The position numbers and the translations under genes were made by a program. The notes beneath the pieces were generated by a model that ran no database searches, was not told where the DNA came from, and worked only from the letters and a program-made list of their open reading frames with translations. Positions 16,478-23,514 of a stretch of 64,000 bases of DNA are shown one piece after another (positions within the stretch are counted from its first letter, which is position 1; each line of letters starts with the position of its first letter). The stretch is from positions 319,277 through 383,276 of the forward strand of contig JAEWGW010000016.1 of assembly GCA_023388055.1 (NCBI GenBank). The letters are read 5' to 3'. This stretch comes from Bacillota bacterium. GTDB taxonomy: Bacteria > Bacillota > Bacilli > Paenibacillales > NBRC-103111.

Positions 16478-16597
16478 ATGAACTCCCGGGCTATGATGCA
16501 AAAGGTGATAACCGGCGTATTGATCGCCCTGGTGCCGAAAATCGTATCTAAGCTTATGGAACCGCGTAAATCCAAAATCCGCTCCGGCGGGTCATAA
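16478..16597 (+). CDS. Uncharacterised 39-residue basic protein with one hydrophobic segment
   Basis: ATG 16478 lies 5 bp after AGGAGGG (16466-16472) and encodes 39 residues: M-N-S-R-A-M-M-Q-K, a hydrophobic stretch V-I-T-G-V-L-I-A-L-V-P-K-I-V, then a strongly basic tail (E-P-R-K-S-K-I-R). It stops 13 bp before the YflT-like gene and just after AGGAGG-type signals, so it fits the operon. The excellent ribosome site argues for translation. A membrane-associated or amphipathic helix is plausible. I do not recognise a family. Confidence 0.6.
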   Translation: MNSRAMMQKVITGVLIALVPKIVSKLMEPRKSKIRSGGS

Positions 16598-16610
16598 GGA
16601 GGCGTTACCC

Positions 16611-17057
16611 ATGACAATCAAATTGGTCCGAAATGAAGAGGAAGCCAATGACTTTATCCGTCAATTAACACAGGAAGGCTACCATACGGATAGCATTTAT
16701 GCTTTGGCATACAATTCCGACCGTACCGATGCCATTGCGGAGAATACGGAAATCAACAAGGTGGGAATGACGGAGCAGGGCATTATCCAGACGGTTGCCA
16801 ATATTTTCCGTTCCCGCGGGGATGAGCTGATTGCCAAGATGAGATCCCTGGGCGTATCGGAGACAGATGCAGCCCATTATGAACGAATGCTGGCGTCAGG
16901 TGACATCCTGGTGCTGACGTGGCCGGCAGAGATGGAGGCAGGTCCGCAGGATAGCGGGATTGAGAGCGAACGTCCGCCTGAAAAGGATAATGTCCTTACT
17001 CCACCCGTGGTGAATCCGCTGCTGTTTGCCGGATCTCCGGAGGATCGTCTCAGATAA
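16611..17057 (+). CDS. YflT/GSP17M-like general stress protein
   Basis: The first about 105 of 148 residues match the heat-induced stress protein YflT domain (I-K-L-V-R-N-E-E-E-A, L-T-Q-E-G-Y, then a G-V-S-E-T-D-A-A-H-Y-E segment and G-D-I-L-V-L). B. subtilis YflT (GSP17M) belongs to the SigB general-stress regulon; biochemical function is unknown. The last 40 residues are acidic and proline-rich, probably disordered. ATG 16611 follows AAGGAGGC. Its position between SigB-pathway kinases and the rsbVW-sigB genes supports a stress role. I did not find a SigB promoter directly upstream, so it may be read through from the kinase operon. Confidence 0.85.
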   Translation: MTIKLVRNEEEANDFIRQLTQEGYHTDSIYALAYNSDRTDAIAENTEINKVGMTEQGIIQTVANIFRSRGDELIAKMRSLGVSETDAAHYERMLASGDILVLTWPAEMEAGPQDSGIESERPPEKDNVLTPPVVNPLLFAGSPEDRLR

Positions 17058-17108
17058 TATTATAGACAACCTACAGCAAAGGCTGAACGCCAGAGAGGGT
17101 GAGCGTCC

Positions 17109-17696
17109 ATGACGGCAGGCTTGAAATTTATGTTGTCTGCCGGCGGGTTAGCTGCCTTGGCAGGAGGGTGGATCGCGATCTATGCGGACATCCTTCCGCC
17201 TCTGCCGGAGCTTCGTACAGAGCAGGCTGCAGTTTATGCCGCTCCACCGCAGGCCATCCCTGCGGTAGCTGTGGTGAATGAACCGCCGCCTGCGGCCCCG
17301 GAGAAGAAGGAGCCACTCCGCCTGGCCTCCGTAGAAGGAATCCGGCTTGGAGACAGTATGATGGAGCTGATCCGCAAAAAAGGCCAGCCTCTCGCCATTC
17401 ACTCCGATACCCGGCTAAGCGATTTGGAGGTTTATGATTACGGTGCTATTGATGTGGCATTCCGCGGCGGTGATCTCCTCTATGTGGAGGTGTCGGCAGA
17501 AGCCGCAACGGTCAGCATTGATGGAATCCCGCATTCCTTCGAGACGGCAGCGCTTCGGGAAGCGTTAGGCGAACCGGATTTTGATGCGGAGGATGGGTGG
17601 GGCTACAAACGCGGATTCGGGGCAGTCAAGTTTTATACCGATCCGGCTACCGGCCAGATCCAATCCGTTCACTACTTCGATGCCGTGGGGATATAG
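17109..17696 (+). CDS. Uncharacterised membrane-anchored or secreted protein
   Basis: This 195-residue protein starts with a hydrophobic helix (about 5-28) that could be an anchor or signal peptide, then a proline/alanine linker (about 45-72). A compact C-terminal domain (about 75-195) contains G-I-R-L-G-D-S-M-x-E-L-I-x-K-K-G-Q-P, which recalls the small repeated modules seen in Paenibacillus envelope proteins (DUF4309/YjgB-like) where a G-x-x-L/P turn starts each repeat. ATG 17109 follows AGAGAGGGTGAG. It lies 51 bp after the YflT-like gene and is probably the last gene of the unit. Function unknown. Confidence 0.7.
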   Translation: MTAGLKFMLSAGGLAALAGGWIAIYADILPPLPELRTEQAAVYAAPPQAIPAVAVVNEPPPAAPEKKEPLRLASVEGIRLGDSMMELIRKKGQPLAIHSDTRLSDLEVYDYGAIDVAFRGGDLLYVEVSAEAATVSIDGIPHSFETAALREALGEPDFDAEDGWGYKRGFGAVKFYTDPATGQIQSVHYFDAVGI

Positions 17697-17730
17697 CTGA
17701 AGTCTTCAGCTATATGCCTGCGGTTTTTTT
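17691..17730 (+). terminator. Hairpin overlapping the stop codon, possible terminator
   Basis: ATATAGCTGAA (17691-17701) pairs perfectly with TTCAGCTATAT (17705-17715) across a 3-base loop and includes the TAG stop. A run of seven T follows only after about nine bases, so termination efficiency is uncertain. Confidence 0.5.
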
Positions 17731-17783
17731 GCGTCCGGGTGAGGAGAGAGGCGACAGGTATACGAAGGAATAATACCGCATCC

Positions 17784-17811
17784 AAAAGAGCCGCCCTGGG
17801 GAGGACGGCTC
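17784..17811 (-). terminator. Rho-independent terminator of dps copy 2
   Basis: On the minus strand GAGCCGTCC pairs with GGGCGGCTC (one mismatch region), followed by TTTT. Confidence 0.75.
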
Positions 17812-17826
17812 ATATGGCCTTCACCT

Positions 17827-18300
17827 TTATTTCAGATAGGACTTCAGCATCCAGATATGTTTTTCCACCTTGCCCTTCAGGCCGGTCAGCATGTCGGCAG
17901 TGGGATCATCCTTATTCTCATCCGCCAGCTCAATGCCCTTGGAGAGCTCCTCCGCAATATACTCCAGGTCCTTCCAAGCGGATTCAACCATTTGGGTGGG
18001 ATTTTCCTTGCCGGTGGCTTCCTTGATTGTGGCCAGCGATAAACATTCCTTCAGGGTGGAGGCAGGGGCGCCGTCCAGCGCCAGCATTCGCTCTGCCAGC
18101 TCATCCAGGTTCATAGCCGCTTCATTGTAGAGCTGCTCGAATTTCTCGTGGAGCGTGAAGAAGCTTTCGCCTGTCAGATACCAATGATAATGATGCCACT
18201 TCATATAAAGGACGGTCCATTCGGCTACTTGTTTATTGAGGCTCTCCAACACCGGTTTGGCATCGGCGCGGGGGCCGGTTTTCATCATCACTTTTGCCAT
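17827..18300 (-). CDS. dps: Dps-family ferritin-like DNA-protection protein (copy 2)
   Basis: This 157-residue mini-ferritin has the same ferroxidase pattern as copy 1: H-H-Y-H-W-Y, T-L-H-E-K-F-E and N-L-D-E-L-A-E-R. It carries an additional basic N-terminal stretch (M-A-K-V-M-M-K) that may help bind DNA. ATG 18300 follows AAAAGGAGG. It is divergent from the DUF948-rsbV-rsbW-sigB operon and so shares a control region with the SigB genes, which hints at SigB control. A GTTTCA-N13-GGTTTA sequence upstream is too weak to call. Two Dps proteins with separate regulation (for example peroxide versus general stress) are common in bacilli. Confidence 0.93.
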   Translation of the reverse strand: MAKVMMKTGPRADAKPVLESLNKQVAEWTVLYMKWHHYHWYLTGESFFTLHEKFEQLYNEAAMNLDELAERMLALDGAPASTLKECLSLATIKEATGKENPTQMVESAWKDLEYIAEELSKGIELADENKDDPTADMLTGLKGKVEKHIWMLKSYLK

Positions 18301-18405
18301 TGCAAATTCCTCCTTTTGATTGGCTTCATAAACCCTATGAACTCTATAAACCTATTAATTGGCATTGAAACAGACAGGTTTTTTTGGGAAAATGAAAACA
18401 AGGGC

Positions 18406-18430
18406 GTTTCATCCTTCCGGCTTCGGGTTA
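18406..18430 (+). promoter_or_regulatory. SigB-like promoter for the DUF948-rsbV-rsbW-sigB operon
   Basis: GTTTCA (18406-18411; five of six to GTTTAA), 13-bp spacer, GGGTTA (18425-18430; four of six to GGGTAT). It lies just before the first ribosome site. Autoregulation of the sigB operon from a SigB promoter is established in B. subtilis. Confidence 0.5.
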
Positions 18431-18452
18431 AAAACTCACAGGAGGGATGCAC

Positions 18453-18917
18453 ATGATAATCCAGATAAGCGCAGCAGTTCTTACCGTAGCAGTAGTGGTG
18501 CTGATTGTAGCACTTGTCCGGACGCTGAAAGAAGCGCGGGCAGCTCTCAACAAAATCGGGATGCTCACGGATGAAACCCGCATTCAGCTCAATGCCTTGT
18601 CCGGTGAAGTGAAGGAAACCATTCAAGGCGTAAACGATGTAACCTACGATGTAAAAACCAAGATGGCGGAGCTGCATAGCGCATTCCAAACCATCGGCGA
18701 AGTCGGCAGAATGGCTGCCAGCGCCACATTGACAATACGGCAAACCGCCGCTTCAGTCAGCAGAACACTACGCCATAAGCTCGACGAACAGAAGGAAACG
18801 GCAGAGGCCACCAAGTCTTCCTTGGCCGCATGGCTATTAACTGCCGGGAAATTCGTCCAGAACTTAAACGGCTCCAAGCGTTCCGAGGATTCCAAGAGAC
18901 TAACGGCCAGAACATGA
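18453..18917 (+). CDS. DUF948-domain membrane protein
   Basis: This 154-residue protein has one N-terminal membrane helix (about 3-24, I-I-Q-I-S-A-A-V-L-T-V-A-V-V-V-L-I-V-A-L) and a helical cytoplasmic part, matching the DUF948 family found in Gram-positive stress loci. ATG 18453 is chosen because AGGAGGG ends 6 bp upstream; an ATG at 18447 directly abuts that site. It precedes rsbV by 17 bp and is the first gene of the SigB operon, under the SigB-like promoter. Function is not known; DUF948 proteins occur near YtxH proteins in other bacilli, and one is encoded at 20719-21246. Confidence 0.8.
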   Translation: MIIQISAAVLTVAVVVLIVALVRTLKEARAALNKIGMLTDETRIQLNALSGEVKETIQGVNDVTYDVKTKMAELHSAFQTIGEVGRMAASATLTIRQTAASVSRTLRHKLDEQKETAEATKSSLAAWLLTAGKFVQNLNGSKRSEDSKRLTART

Positions 18918-18934
18918 CGCAGGAGGGAATGAGT

Positions 18935-19261
18935 GTGAGCATGATCAAATCTTTTCGATTGGTAAAACATATGTCCGAGAATTCCGTCACCTTTGTATTT
19001 ATTGGGGAGTTCGACTTGTCCCGTGCATGCGAATTGCAGGGGGAGTTGGACCCCTATCTTTATGAACCTGACCGCAAGCTGGTTTTTGACTTCAAGGATC
19101 TTCGCTACATTGACAGCACGGGCATCGGCATCATCCTGGTGGTGATTAAAGCACGGGCTGAAATCAAGGCGGGCTTCGAAATCCGGAACATCCCGTCCCA
19201 CATTAACCGATTGTTCGATATTGCCGGCATCAGCAAATTTCTTACCGATAACGCAGTATAG
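18935..19261 (+). CDS. rsbV: RsbV-type anti-anti-sigma factor (STAS domain)
   Basis: This 108-residue STAS-domain protein has the phospho-acceptor in Y-I-D-S-T-G-I-G (S61 with this start). In the partner switch RsbW phosphorylates RsbV on this Ser; a PP2C phosphatase removes the phosphate, and free RsbV binds RsbW so that SigB is released. GTG 18935 is chosen because AGGAGGG (18921-18927) lies 7 bp away; ATG 18929 is only 1 bp from that site and ATG 18941 is 13 bp away. Neighbours rsbW and sigB confirm the assignment. Confidence 0.9.
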   Translation: MSMIKSFRLVKHMSENSVTFVFIGEFDLSRACELQGELDPYLYEPDRKLVFDFKDLRYIDSTGIGIILVVIKARAEIKAGFEIRNIPSHINRLFDIAGISKFLTDNAV

Positions 19262-19287
19262 AACTCATGAAAAGGAATGGTACTTCT

Positions 19288-19740
19288 ATGAACGTACAAA
19301 AGGATAAAATAGTGATGTCCCTGCCGGCAAAATCGCAATACATAGAGGTTGTGCGCCTGGCTCTGTACGGGATTGCCGTGCGGATGGGCTTCAATTTCGA
19401 GGATATTGAGGATTTGAAGGTAGCTGTTGGCGAGGCTTGCAACAATGCTGTCCTTCACGCCTATGCAGATGGGGAAGAAGGCGTTATGAAGATTGTCTTC
19501 GAAGCCGCTCCGCGTTATCTTCGGATTATTGTGCAGGATGAAGGCCGGAGCTTCAATTCCTCCGAAGCCTGCAACCGTGTGCCCGTGACCATTACGGATA
19601 AGTCTCTGTCGGAAATGCATGCAGGCGGTTTGGGCCTGTATCTGATGCAAGCGTTGGTGGATGACGTGGAAATCCGCACAGAGGCTGGAACAGAAGTGAT
19701 TCTGACCAAACTTCTGAATGGAAGCGGTGTGGTCATATGA
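19288..19740 (+). CDS. rsbW: RsbW anti-sigma factor and serine kinase
   Basis: This 150-residue protein has the GHKL ATP-binding fold: N-box E-A-C-N-N-A-V-L-H-A-Y, G1 box V-Q-D-E-G-R-S-F, and G-G-L-G-L-Y-L-M-Q. RsbW holds SigB inactive and phosphorylates RsbV. ATG 19288 is preferred over ATG 19267, since AAAGGAA lies in front of the former and the N-terminal M-N-V-Q-K-D-K then matches family length. It overlaps sigB by 4 bp (ATGA), giving coupled synthesis of sigma factor and inhibitor, as is usual. Confidence 0.93.
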   Translation: MNVQKDKIVMSLPAKSQYIEVVRLALYGIAVRMGFNFEDIEDLKVAVGEACNNAVLHAYADGEEGVMKIVFEAAPRYLRIIVQDEGRSFNSSEACNRVPVTITDKSLSEMHAGGLGLYLMQALVDDVEIRTEAGTEVILTKLLNGSGVVI

Positions 19741-20522
19741 TCAAAAAACTGCCGGATGAAGAGGCTCCGATTGATGCGGAGGCACTTCTGTCCAGCTACC
19801 GGGATTCCGGGAGCAAAGATACGGCGGAAGTGCTTCTGAAGCACTATGAAGGTATGATCCGAATGGCGGCGGGACGTCTGTCACGAAACCGCAAGGATAT
19901 GTTCGAGGACTTGTTCCAGGTGGGGCAGATGTCGATGTTCCGTTTGTTCAACTCCTACGACCCGTCTTTTGCCATCCCTTTTGAAGCGTATGCGATGAAA
20001 AGCATTGTCGGACATATGAAGAATTATCTCCGGGATAAATCCTGGTATGTTCAGGTTCCCCGCCGGATTAAGGAGAAGGGACATGCCCTCCAGAAGGCGT
20101 TGGACGAGCTGTCCTTGAAGCTGGAGCGTTCGCCCCAGGTGGATGAAATTGCCGCATACCTGGAGCTATCCGAGGAAGAAACCATCCAGATTCTGGTCGG
20201 TTGGGATTGTTACCAGTCCTTGTCCCTGGATACACCTCTGTTCGCCGATGAAGCTGGCGCAACCCTGGCCGATATGATCCGGGAGGAGAGAGACGATTAC
20301 CAGTCCTTAGAGGAGCGTCTTGATCTGGAGCAGGCGATGGATCAGTTGAAGCCCGAGGAGCGTAAGGTTCTGCAGATGGCATATACCGAGGGCAGGTCCC
20401 AACGGCATATTGCCGATGAACTGGGGGTTTCCCAGATGAGCATCTCCCGTATCCAAAGAAGAGCCATGGACAAGCTCCGGCTGCTGCTGGCCGATCCTGA
20501 GCGCGAGCTGGAGAGCGGGTAG
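19737..20522 (+). CDS. sigB: RNA polymerase sigma factor SigB (SigB/SigF type)
   Basis: This 261-residue sigma-70 factor has region 2 (D-L-F-Q-V-G-Q-M-S-M-F-R, then I-P-F-E-A-Y-A), region 3 (V-P-R-R-I-K-E-K-G) and region 4 with a C-terminal helix-turn-helix (R-S-Q-R-H-I-A-D-E-L-G-V-S-Q-M-S-I-S-R-I). Its place directly after rsbV-rsbW, without spoIIAB-type partners, identifies it as the general-stress sigma rather than sporulation SigF. It should read GTTTAA-N12-15-GGGTAT promoters, of which candidates lie at 10908, 18406 and 21279. A strong terminator follows 27 bp after the stop. Confidence 0.93.
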   Translation: MIKKLPDEEAPIDAEALLSSYRDSGSKDTAEVLLKHYEGMIRMAAGRLSRNRKDMFEDLFQVGQMSMFRLFNSYDPSFAIPFEAYAMKSIVGHMKNYLRDKSWYVQVPRRIKEKGHALQKALDELSLKLERSPQVDEIAAYLELSEEETIQILVGWDCYQSLSLDTPLFADEAGATLADMIREERDDYQSLEERLDLEQAMDQLKPEERKVLQMAYTEGRSQRHIADELGVSQMSISRIQRRAMDKLRLLLADPERELESG

Positions 20523-20548
20523 AGGCTAAATGATTCTTCAACCATACA

Positions 20549-20588
20549 GAAAATCTCTTCTTGCCGAAAGGCAGGAGGAGATTTTTTT
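20549..20588 (+). terminator. Rho-independent terminator after sigB
   Basis: AAAATCTC (with CTTGCC) pairs with GGCAG/GGAGATTTT around a GAAA loop, followed by T7. Confidence 0.88.
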
Positions 20589-20667
20589 GCCATATAAGGG
20601 ACCGCTCCATAAGCGGGTAAATGAGGAGATGCCAGCCCCACAGTGATTCCAAGTGAGTGGTTAAAGC

Positions 20668-20698
20668 AAAAAGACCGGGAGCAGGGCTCCCGGTTTGC
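20668..20698 (-). terminator. Rho-independent terminator of the YtxH-like gene
   Basis: On the minus strand ACCGGGAGC pairs with GCTCCCGGT (3-base loop), followed by CTTTTTG. Confidence 0.85.
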
Positions 20699-20718
20699 TT
20701 ACGTGTGCAATGAATGGT

Positions 20719-21246
20719 TTAGCGCTGTGCCGGATCGGACACGAACCCATCCTTTTTCAGTTCGGAATTGGTTTTCATGGCGTCCATTTCCTTGCCCAGC
20801 TTTTTCATTTCCTCTTCATTCTGGGCCAAAGAGCTGTTATCGGATTCGTTCAACTTCTCCTTGGCCTCCTCCGCATTGGCCTTGACGCTTTCCTTGGCGT
20901 TCTCGGCTTCACTCTTGATGGTGCCGATAATGGTGTTGGCGGAGTCCTTCAGATCAGTCACCGTGCTTTTGAGGGAATCCACGGCGGACCCTGCCATATC
21001 CTTGGTTTCCTGAAGCTTGTTCAAGCTGGTTTCCTTGGCGGTTTCCGCCAGGCCGACCGCTTTTTCTTGAGCCATGCTCACCCACTCCGCAGAGCGTTCT
21101 TTAATTTTGGTCATATCCTCATTCAGTTTAGCTCGTGTATCTTTACCCGCGCGCGGGGCGAATAACAGACCGGCGGCGGCGCCGATAAGCCCACCTGCCA
21201 GCAGGCCCTTCAATAATCCAGTGCTTTTGGTTTGAGTCGCTTCCAT
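20719..21246 (-). CDS. YtxH-like general stress protein
   Basis: This 175-residue protein opens with the YtxH domain: G-L-L-K-G-L-L-A-G-G-L-I-G-A-A-A-G-L-L-F-A-P forms a glycine-rich membrane helix followed by R-A-G-K-D-T-R. The rest (about 45-175) is a long, charged, coiled-coil/LEA-like helix rich in A, E and K. YtxH proteins belong to SigB stress regulons, though their activity is unknown. ATG 21246 is preferred to ATG 21252, because AAAGGAGAG abuts the latter. The near-perfect SigB promoter at 21279-21304 makes stress induction the best-supported regulatory call in this window. Confidence 0.88.
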   Translation of the reverse strand: MEATQTKSTGLLKGLLAGGLIGAAAGLLFAPRAGKDTRAKLNEDMTKIKERSAEWVSMAQEKAVGLAETAKETSLNKLQETKDMAGSAVDSLKSTVTDLKDSANTIIGTIKSEAENAKESVKANAEEAKEKLNESDNSSLAQNEEEMKKLGKEMDAMKTNSELKKDGFVSDPAQR

Positions 21247-21278
21247 GTTCATCTCTCCTTTCGCTTGGTTACTTTTTT

Positions 21279-21304
21279 ATACCCGGAGGTGTAGATCCTG
21301 AAAC
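21279..21304 (-). promoter_or_regulatory. SigB promoter of the YtxH-like gene
   Basis: On the minus strand GTTTCA (21304-21299; five of six, preceded by AG as in the extended consensus), 14-bp spacer, then perfect GGGTAT (21284-21279). Predicted start lies about 25 bp before the start codon. The same bases form an 8-bp inverted repeat CCGGAGGT/ACCTCCGG (21283-21290 / 21303-21310). Confidence 0.8.
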
Positions 21305-21324
21305 CTCCGGATGTTTGCTTGCGC

Positions 21325-21356
21325 TTGACAATCATTTCCTTTGGATATGCTATAAT
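21325..21356 (+). promoter_or_regulatory. Extended -10 promoter of the phasin-like/UbiB operon
   Basis: Perfect -10 TATAAT (21351-21356) with an upstream TG (21348-21349) makes an extended -10. A perfect TTGACA sits at 21325-21330, but with a 20-bp spacer it may not act as the -35. Confidence 0.55.
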
Positions 21357-21408
21357 AAGGTATATACCCGTTACAACATTTCCATTTAAAAAAGGAGAGT
21401 GTTACGCG

Positions 21409-21735
21409 ATGAGAGACATGCTGCACCGTGCCGTATCCCTGGGTTTGGGGCTGGCCGTAGCCAGTAAGGAGCAAATCGAAAAAACCGTAGAGGAACTGGT
21501 CAAAAAGGGAGAGGTCAGCCGGGCGGAATCCGGAGAATTCCTGGAGGAGCTTCTGAACAAAGGCAGTGAGGCCAAAACCCGGATGGATCAAACTATCAAC
21601 GACAAGGTGCAAAGTATTCTGAAGGACAGAGGTATTGCGTCCCAGGAGGAAGTAAAAGCCCTGGAGCGGAGAATTGCCGTATTGGAGCTGGCCATTGCCC
21701 GGTTGGAGAAGCAGGATGGAGAGAAGACCGAATAA
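21409..21735 (+). CDS. Phasin-like helical protein
   Basis: This 108-residue, largely helical protein (M-R-D-M-L-H-R-A-V-S-L-G-L-G-L-A-V-A-S-K-E-Q-I-E-K) ends in a predicted coiled coil (A-L-E-R-R-I-A-V-L-E-L-A-I-A-R-L-E). It resembles the PhaF/phasin-type proteins that precede UbiB kinases in many Firmicutes; no PHA synthase is here, so granule binding is not implied. ATG 21409 follows AAAGGAGAG; an upstream ATG at 21319 would place the promoter inside the gene. UbiB follows 43 bp downstream in the same operon. Confidence 0.8.
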   Translation: MRDMLHRAVSLGLGLAVASKEQIEKTVEELVKKGEVSRAESGEFLEELLNKGSEAKTRMDQTINDKVQSILKDRGIASQEEVKALERRIAVLELAIARLEKQDGEKTE

Positions 21736-21778
21736 AAGGCGGACAACGCCAAACTTTTGACAGGGAGGCGGGACCTTC

Positions 21779-23452
21779 ATGAATGTCAGCAAGGGCTTCC
21801 GTCACTTGCACCGGTACAGGGAAATTGCCGTTGCCCTGGCACGCAACGGCTTTGGCTATGTGGTTAGCGAGATGGGCTTTCCCGAAGCCATTCCCTTCAT
21901 CGGGAAACGAGAGCGTAAGGATATCCATAAGAAAACCATCGGGGAACGGATCAGGCTGATGCTGGAGGAGCTCGGCCCCACCTTTGTTAAGCTGGGGCAG
22001 ATCGCCAGCACCCGCCCTGATCTGGTTCCGGCCAGCATTATTTCCGAGCTGGTGCAGCTGCAGGATCAGGTGCCGCCATTTTCGTATACCGATGCCGTGC
22101 GGATTGTGGAGGAGGAGCTGGGAGCCAGTCTGGGGGATTTGTTCATGGCGTTCCCGGAGACGCCCATTGCCGCTGCCTCCATCGGCCAGGTTTACCATGC
22201 GGTGCTGAAGGACGGCACTCCGGCGGCGGTGAAGGTGCAGCGGCCCAATATTCAGCGTATTGTGGATACAGACCTGGATATCCTGGCGGAGTTTGCCCGT
22301 GTGGCCGAAAGCCGGCTGGAATGGGCAAGAAACTACCGCGTCCGCGATATGGTGGAGGAAATTTCCAAGGCTATTCGCGCGGAGCTGGATTATGCCGCGG
22401 AGGCACGGCAGGCGGAGAAGTTCCAGCAGCAATGCCGGCAGCTTAAGGATGTGCTGGTCCCGGATATATACTGGGATTATACGACCCGGCGGGTCATGAC
22501 CATGCAGTATATGGAGGGGATTTCCCTATCGGACCGGGCAAGGCTGGACCGGGAGCAGATCGACAAGAAGGCACTGGCCCGCCAGCTGACGGATCTTATT
22601 ATCCACCAGATTCTGATGGAGGGTTTATTCCACGGCGATCCCCATCCTGGGAATATTCTGGTGCTGCCCGACGGGAAGATCGCATTGCTGGACTTCGGTT
22701 CAGTGGGCAAGCTGTCCCAGGATATGCGCAAGCAGTTCGCCTTTTTCGTTATCAGCCTCCGTAACCAAAGCACCAGCGGCATTATCCGGGCCATCTCCAG
22801 CATGGGGATTATCCCCGATGAAGTGGACATGGTCCTCCTCCGCGCCGATGTGGACGATATGCGGGAGAAGTATTACGCCACTCCGTTAAGCCGGATCAGG
22901 CTGGGAGAAGCGGTGAATGACCTGTTTATTCTGGCGTTCCGCCACCGGATCCGCATTCCTTCGGAAATGACCATGCTGGGCAAATCGCTGCTTACTCTAG
23001 AGGGAGTAGTGGTTTCTCTGGATCCCGACCTCAGTGTGCTGGAAGTGGCGGAGCCCTATGGACGAAAGCTGTTCAAAGAGCGTTACGATCCCCGGAATCT
23101 GTACAAAAAGGCCATCGAGGACTTACCGGAAATTCTGGAGGCTGCCTCCGAGTTTCCTTCCAGCATGAGAAGCATGCTGGCCACCATCCGCAAGGGCAAG
23201 CTGCGCTTTGAAGCCGGGATTCCAGAGCTGGGTGTGTTCTTAAGGAGCATGGACAAGCTTACGGACAAGCTGGCCTTCAGTCTGGTGCTCCTGTCCTTCA
23301 GTTTGCTTGTGGTGGGGCTGATCATCGGCGCTTCCCTTGCGCCGCAGAATTCCGTGCTGTGGAATTTGCCCATCCTGGAAATCAGCTTCGTCATTGCGGT
23401 TCTACTGCTGCTGTGGCTGGTCATCTCCCTATGGCGTTCCCGGAAGGGATGA
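21779..23452 (+). CDS. ABC1/UbiB-family atypical kinase
   Basis: This 557-residue protein is a UbiB/AarF (ADCK-type) kinase: K-L-G-Q-I-A-S-T-R-P-D-L (KxGQ motif, about residue 76), A-A-A-S-I-G-Q-V-Y in place of the usual glycine loop, K of A-V-K-V-Q-R-P, catalytic loop H-G-D-P-H-P-G-N and D-F-G. Two C-terminal membrane helices (about 500-550) anchor it. UbiB proteins support quinone/prenyl-lipid metabolism through an ATPase-like activity; in Firmicutes the target may be menaquinone, but this is not shown. ATG 21779 follows a GGGAGGCGGG site. Last gene of the operon with the phasin-like protein. Confidence 0.92.
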   Translation: MNVSKGFRHLHRYREIAVALARNGFGYVVSEMGFPEAIPFIGKRERKDIHKKTIGERIRLMLEELGPTFVKLGQIASTRPDLVPASIISELVQLQDQVPPFSYTDAVRIVEEELGASLGDLFMAFPETPIAAASIGQVYHAVLKDGTPAAVKVQRPNIQRIVDTDLDILAEFARVAESRLEWARNYRVRDMVEEISKAIRAELDYAAEARQAEKFQQQCRQLKDVLVPDIYWDYTTRRVMTMQYMEGISLSDRARLDREQIDKKALARQLTDLIIHQILMEGLFHGDPHPGNILVLPDGKIALLDFGSVGKLSQDMRKQFAFFVISLRNQSTSGIIRAISSMGIIPDEVDMVLLRADVDDMREKYYATPLSRIRLGEAVNDLFILAFRHRIRIPSEMTMLGKSLLTLEGVVVSLDPDLSVLEVAEPYGRKLFKERYDPRNLYKKAIEDLPEILEAASEFPSSMRSMLATIRKGKLRFEAGIPELGVFLRSMDKLTDKLAFSLVLLSFSLLVVGLIIGASLAPQNSVLWNLPILEISFVIAVLLLLWLVISLWRSRKG

Positions 23453-23466
23453 CGCACCGCGGCAGC

Positions 23467-23494
23467 AAAAAAAGGCCGTCTGCAGAAGACGGCC
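23467..23494. terminator. Terminator between convergent ubiB and UPF0210 genes
   Basis: GGCCGTCT pairs with AGACGGCC around 23474-23494. On the minus strand seven T follow, giving a strong terminator for the UPF0210 gene; on the plus side the T tract is interrupted (CTTCATTT), so the effect on ubiB is weaker. Confidence 0.85.
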
Positions 23495-23514
23495 CTTCAT
23501 TTGGAAAATGCGTA

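Noticed and set aside
18310..18400. SigB promoter for dps copy 2 (GTTTCA-N13-GGTTTA on the minus strand, or GTTTAT-N10-GGGTTT)
   Set aside because: The first has a poor -10, and the second a spacer too short for SigB; not strong enough to list.
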